A stretch of 64,000 nucleotides of DNA, taken from the NCBI GenBank assembly GCA_937925655.1, contig CALAMC010000036.1, forward strand, positions 75,537 through 139,536, given 5' to 3'. The DNA is from an uncultured candidate division Zixibacteria bacterium. GTDB lineage: Bacteria > Zixibacteria > MSB-5A5 > GN15 > PGXB01. The notes under the pieces were generated by a model. The model was not told where the DNA came from. It saw only the letters and a program-made list of their open reading frames with translations, and did no database searches. Below are positions 61,024 to 64,000 of the stretch, in pieces. Position 1 is the first letter of the stretch. Every line of letters starts with the position of its first letter. A program made the position numbers and the translations under genes.

Positions 61024-63096
61024 CTACCCTTCGATATCCGGTTCCGTTTTGAGCCGATTGGTCCGGGAAATCCGTGACAGCAGACGGGCCAGGGCCAGAA
61101 TCACGACGCCAGCCAGGTAATAATAAAAGCCGTCCGGGGTTACCCTGTATATCACAAAACCAACCGCCGAGCCGAGCATGAACAGAGCGTAGAACTGAAC
61201 CGATCCGCTCTGGATAAATTTAAGCGCCCATGACCCGGCCTGGCATATATATCCAAGACCGTTGACCGCCCCGTCGATGATGTACTTATCAAACCACATT
61301 TTCAAATCGGACCATTTAACGGTCAGCCAGCCGGAGCCATTGACCGCCCCGTCGATAATATTGGCGTCGAACCACCACAAAACCCGGGTGAAGCCGAGCA
61401 CGGGTTTGATAATGACAGCATCGTAGATTTCATCGAAATACCATTTATTGAAAGACAACTTATAAAGCGGCTTGAATCTTTCCGCGATGGCATCGGCGGA
61501 AATGGCTTTCTTGTAATAAACCAGATACGCCAACCCGATACCCGACAGGGCGACGACGGTCGAGACGACCATCAAAATATAATTGGGATGGTGCACCTGA
61601 TGTTCACCGTGGTAAACGAACCATGAAAATCCGTGTTTGAGCCAGGGCAATCCGACCCAGCCGGCGAAGACGGATAAAAAGGCCAGAGCGATGAGCGGGC
61701 CGGTCATGCTTTTGGGCGATTCATGGGCGTGCTCGAAGCGGTGTTTGTCACGCGGTTCGCCGGTGAACGTCATGAAGCACAGACGGAACATGTAGAACGC
61801 GGTCATGAAGGCGATCAGAAGGGTTACCGTCATGAAAAACGGATGGTGCACCGTAGCGGCGATAATCTCATCCTTGGACCAGAAACCGGACAGAGGGAAA
61901 ATCCCCGCGATCGACAGCGATGCAATAAAAAACGTGGTCGTCGTGATTTTCATCTTTTTCGACAGGCCGCCCATGTCGTTGATGTCATTGGTGTGCACGG
62001 CATGAATGACGGAGCCGGCACCCAAAAAGAGCAGAGCCTTGAAAAAGGCGTGAGTCATCAGGTGAAACGTCCCGGCGTAGTAGCCCACCGAATGAGTGTG
62101 AGGATCGTGGGCCAGATCGACACCGTACAATCCCAGCGCCATGATCATGTATCCCAGCTGACTGCAGGTCGAATAGGCCAGAACGCGTTTGATGTCGTTC
62201 TGGGTCAGGGCGATGGTGGCGGCGATAAACGACGTGATCATACCGATCACGGCGATAACCATCGCGGCCGAGGCCGAACCGGCAAACAGGGTCATGGCCC
62301 GCGCCACGAGGTACACCCCGGCGGCAACCATAGTCGCGGCGTGAATCAAGGCCGAGACGGGTGTCGGGCCTTCCATGGCATCGGGCAACCAGACATGCAG
62401 CGGGAACTGGGCCGATTTACCGACCGCTCCGCAGAACACGAACACGCCGGCCAGGGCGATGATATTGGCCGGGATGGCTCCGGAGGTCACTTTCGCGAAG
62501 ACCTCCTGATAATTTAAAGTACCTGCATAGGCGACCAAAATCATGAGTCCGACAATGAAGCCAAGGTCGCCTATACGGGTAGTTATAAAAGCTTTTTTGC
62601 CGGCGTCCGAGGCCGACTTTTTCTCGAACCAGAAACCGATCAGGAGGTATGACGTCAGGCCGACCAATTCCCAGAATATGAATATCATGAAGAAATTATT
62701 GGCGATAACCAGTCCCAGCATGGAAAAGGTAAACAGCGACAAATAGGAATAGTAGCGGCTCCAGCGGGGGTCGTCCTTCATATAGCCGAGCGAGTATATT
62801 TGCACGCACGACGAGACGATGGTCACGACCATGAGCATGACCGCGGTCAGGCCGTCGATCCACATGCCCAGTTCCAGCTTGATGGACGGATGGTCGATGA
62901 AGGTATAGGCCAATTCCAGCGGCCGGCCGTCACGACCCAGCATGGCGATCAAGACCGCCAGGGAGTGCAAAAATCCCAGCAGGACCATGGCGATCGAAAT
63001 ACCCGAAGAAAGTTTTTCTTTCCAGCGGGTGAAGAAAACGATCACCAGGAAGGCGAGCAACGGATAGAACGGTATGAAAAAGGCTTTTTCCAGCAT
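61024..63096 (-). CDS. nuoL: NADH-quinone oxidoreductase subunit L
   Basis: The largest antiporter-like subunit, 690 residues with about 16 helices and the long C-terminal amphipathic arm that NuoL lays along the membrane domain (WYFDEIYDAVIIKPVL... onward). Diagnostic parts: FIFWELVGLTSYLLIGFW, KSAQFPLHVWLPDAMEGPTPVSALIHAATM and AYSTCSQLGYMIMALG. It follows nuoK with no gap to speak of (one base). Confidence 0.97.
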   Translation of the reverse strand: MLEKAFFIPFYPLLAFLVIVFFTRWKEKLSSGISIAMVLLGFLHSLAVLIAMLGRDGRPLELAYTFIDHPSIKLELGMWIDGLTAVMLMVVTIVSSCVQIYSLGYMKDDPRWSRYYSYLSLFTFSMLGLVIANNFFMIFIFWELVGLTSYLLIGFWFEKKSASDAGKKAFITTRIGDLGFIVGLMILVAYAGTLNYQEVFAKVTSGAIPANIIALAGVFVFCGAVGKSAQFPLHVWLPDAMEGPTPVSALIHAATMVAAGVYLVARAMTLFAGSASAAMVIAVIGMITSFIAATIALTQNDIKRVLAYSTCSQLGYMIMALGLYGVDLAHDPHTHSVGYYAGTFHLMTHAFFKALLFLGAGSVIHAVHTNDINDMGGLSKKMKITTTTFFIASLSIAGIFPLSGFWSKDEIIAATVHHPFFMTVTLLIAFMTAFYMFRLCFMTFTGEPRDKHRFEHAHESPKSMTGPLIALAFLSVFAGWVGLPWLKHGFSWFVYHGEHQVHHPNYILMVVSTVVALSGIGLAYLVYYKKAISADAIAERFKPLYKLSFNKWYFDEIYDAVIIKPVLGFTRVLWWFDANIIDGAVNGSGWLTVKWSDLKMWFDKYIIDGAVNGLGYICQAGSWALKFIQSGSVQFYALFMLGSAVGFVIYRVTPDGFYYYLAGVVILALARLLSRISRTNRLKTEPDIEG

Positions 63097-63097
63097 A

Positions 63098-63397
63098 TTA
63101 CCACTTCATGACGTTTATGCGGTCCACGTCGATACCCCGCCAGTTGCGGTACAGGAGCAAAACAATGGCCAGTCCGACGACGGCTTCGGCGGCGGCGATG
63201 ACAATGACAAAAAGCGAGAAAATCTGTCCGGCGAGGACGTCGCCCCCGACGTACTTGTTAAACGTGACCAGATTTATATTAACGGCGTTGAACATCAATT
63301 CCAGAGACATCAGAATGCCGATGGCGTTGCGGCGGGTGAGCACGCCGAAAACACCGATAGCGAACAATATGGCGGCCAGGGCCAGATATTGCAGCAT
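63098..63397 (-). CDS. nuoK: NADH-quinone oxidoreductase subunit K
   Basis: Small membrane subunit of 99 residues, three helices. The start is MLQYLALAAILFAIG at 63397 and the conserved Glu residues lie in LMSLELMFNAVNINLV and IAAAEAVVGLAIVLLLYR. A longer open frame reaches 63601 but encodes nonsense in the other frame of nuoJ. It overlaps the nuoJ stop by one base. Confidence 0.97.
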   Translation of the reverse strand: MLQYLALAAILFAIGVFGVLTRRNAIGILMSLELMFNAVNINLVTFNKYVGGDVLAGQIFSLFVIVIAAAEAVVGLAIVLLLYRNWRGIDVDRINVMKW

Positions 63398-63900
63398 CAG
63401 GCACCTGCCTTTCGGGAAAGCACGATGGCGCCGATAAGAGCCGCCAGCAGGACAATGGAGACGACCTCGAACGGCAGGACGTAATCGGTCATAAGTAGTT
63501 GTCCGATGGTCATGATATTGTTTTCGGGAAGGGGTTCCGTGTTCACGCGCCAGACGGTATTGGCAAACGACCCCAGCGAAATAAGCAGAAACCCGGCACA
63601 AATAAATATGGCGGTTGTCACCTGTTCGTTGGATTGCACGATTTTCTTCGAGGCCAATCGTGACGTCAGCATGATGGCGAATATCATAAGAACCGACACG
63701 GCGCCGACATAAATAAGCACCTGCGACACCGCCAGAAACTCGGCGCCAAGCAGAATGAATATTCCGGCCACCGAAAAGAGGGTCAAAATCAGGAAAATGG
63801 CGCTGTGGAAGATATTTTTAAGCGTCACGACGTATATCGATGACACGATAATAATGAACGACAGAAGATAGAATATCAGCTGTGAAGGACTAAACTCCAT
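63397..63900 (-). CDS. nuoJ: NADH-quinone oxidoreductase subunit J
   Basis: Membrane subunit of 167 residues with five helices. The start is MEFSPSQLIFYLLSF at 63900, and the characteristic second half GAEFLAVSQVLIYVGAVSVLMIFAIML is present. It overlaps nuoK by one base and the upstream gene's stop, consistent with a single nuo operon. Confidence 0.95.
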   Translation of the reverse strand: MEFSPSQLIFYLLSFIIIVSSIYVVTLKNIFHSAIFLILTLFSVAGIFILLGAEFLAVSQVLIYVGAVSVLMIFAIMLTSRLASKKIVQSNEQVTTAIFICAGFLLISLGSFANTVWRVNTEPLPENNIMTIGQLLMTDYVLPFEVVSIVLLAALIGAIVLSRKAGA

Positions 63901-64000
63901 CTTCGGTCCCTTCCTTTTTATCCGGTGCATCATCAACGGCGGGAGGATTCGTCTCGGCCGCCGCTTTGGGCTCGGTCGCTCCAGCCTCTGTGGACACCGG
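63890..64000 (-). CDS. C-terminal tail of the preceding nuo gene (partial, likely nuoI)
   Basis: An open frame enters from the window edge and ends at TAG 63892-63890, overlapping the nuoJ start. The last 36 residues are rich in Ala, Glu, Pro and Asp (TEAGATEPKAAAETNPPAVDDAPDK), so no domain can be read. By operon order it is most likely nuoI with an extended disordered tail. The window cuts it off, so this is not certain. Confidence 0.55.
   Translation of the reverse strand, partial: PVSTEAGATEPKAAAETNPPAVDDAPDKKEGTEDGV

Noticed and set aside
61723..62517. A 264-codon plus-strand frame inside nuoL
   Set aside because: His/Gly/Gln/Arg-rich shadow of nuoL with no RBS or family motif.
1..64000. 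CRISPR arrays, tRNA or rRNA genes, insertion sequences and prophage genes
   Set aside because: I found no regular spaced repeats, cloverleaf sequences, transposase/integrase frames or phage structural genes in the window.

Overview
The window reads as one stretch of a bacterial chromosome with a double (Gram-negative) envelope. KDO/lipopolysaccharide genes (kdsA, kdsC, kdsD, an LpxL-type acyltransferase, lptC), SurA-like chaperones and a predicted outer-membrane barrel show the outer membrane. Secreted proteins ending in dockerin-like calcium-binding modules, the family of the putative barrel, and the gene mix point to candidate division Zixibacteria or a close FCB-side relative. That placement is inference from gene content; I ran no search. 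Coding density is high, most genes are on the minus strand, and I see no tRNA, rRNA, CRISPR array, transposase or integrase.

Layout. 0.1-2.3 kb: sugar-nucleotide epimerase, a Cys-rich small protein and a short-chain dehydrogenase. 2.3-2.7 kb: a non-coding block with a candidate structured RNA and purA terminators. 2.7-10.5 kb (minus): UvrD/PcrA helicase, HDOD protein, lon, engB and purA. 10.8-12.2 kb: secreted beta-helix/dockerin protein. 12.3-16.0 kb (minus): two parvulin-type chaperones, an S4 protein and a STAS protein. 16.3-22.3 kb: cation/proton antiporter, a GGDD-repeat secreted protein, an outer-membrane protein and a histone-H1-like basic protein. 22.9-24.6 kb: unknown protein and HD-GYP protein. 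24.6-28.7 kb (minus): pgsA-pgpA-cinA-thpR-recA. 29-31 kb: secreted WD40-like protein and a BaeRF3/Balon-type ribosome factor.

31.2-44.4 kb: a secreted M23 peptidase/dockerin gene sits between two copies of the 3' end of rplS, followed by the classical ffh-rpsP-khpA-rimM-trmD-rplS operon, then rsmB-PASTA-rpe, a radical SAM/DUF2344 fusion, and a four-gene cluster of small unknowns led by a DUF4388 protein. 44.6-49.2 kb: NTF2-like protein and the KDO/LPS operon. 49.3-56.3 kb (plus): an ABC-permease remnant, an intact MacB/FtsX permease with its ATPase, a PDZ protein, a WrbA-like flavodoxin, a Na/Pi cotransporter with PhoU, and a TerC protein. 56.3-58.0 kb: a small intergenic cluster of DnaA-box-like sites, an EIIA-CBS protein and a DUF502 protein. 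58.0-64.0 kb (minus): nuoI(end)-J-K-L-M-N of respiratory complex I.

Most of the window is housekeeping. The points most worth a second look are the 141-bp rplS-end duplication flanking the M23/dockerin cassette, the BaeRF3/Balon homologue, the candidate ~185-nt RNA behind purA, the DnaA-box-like cluster after terC, a 17-bp palindrome upstream of recA, and several secreted or basic proteins of unknown role.
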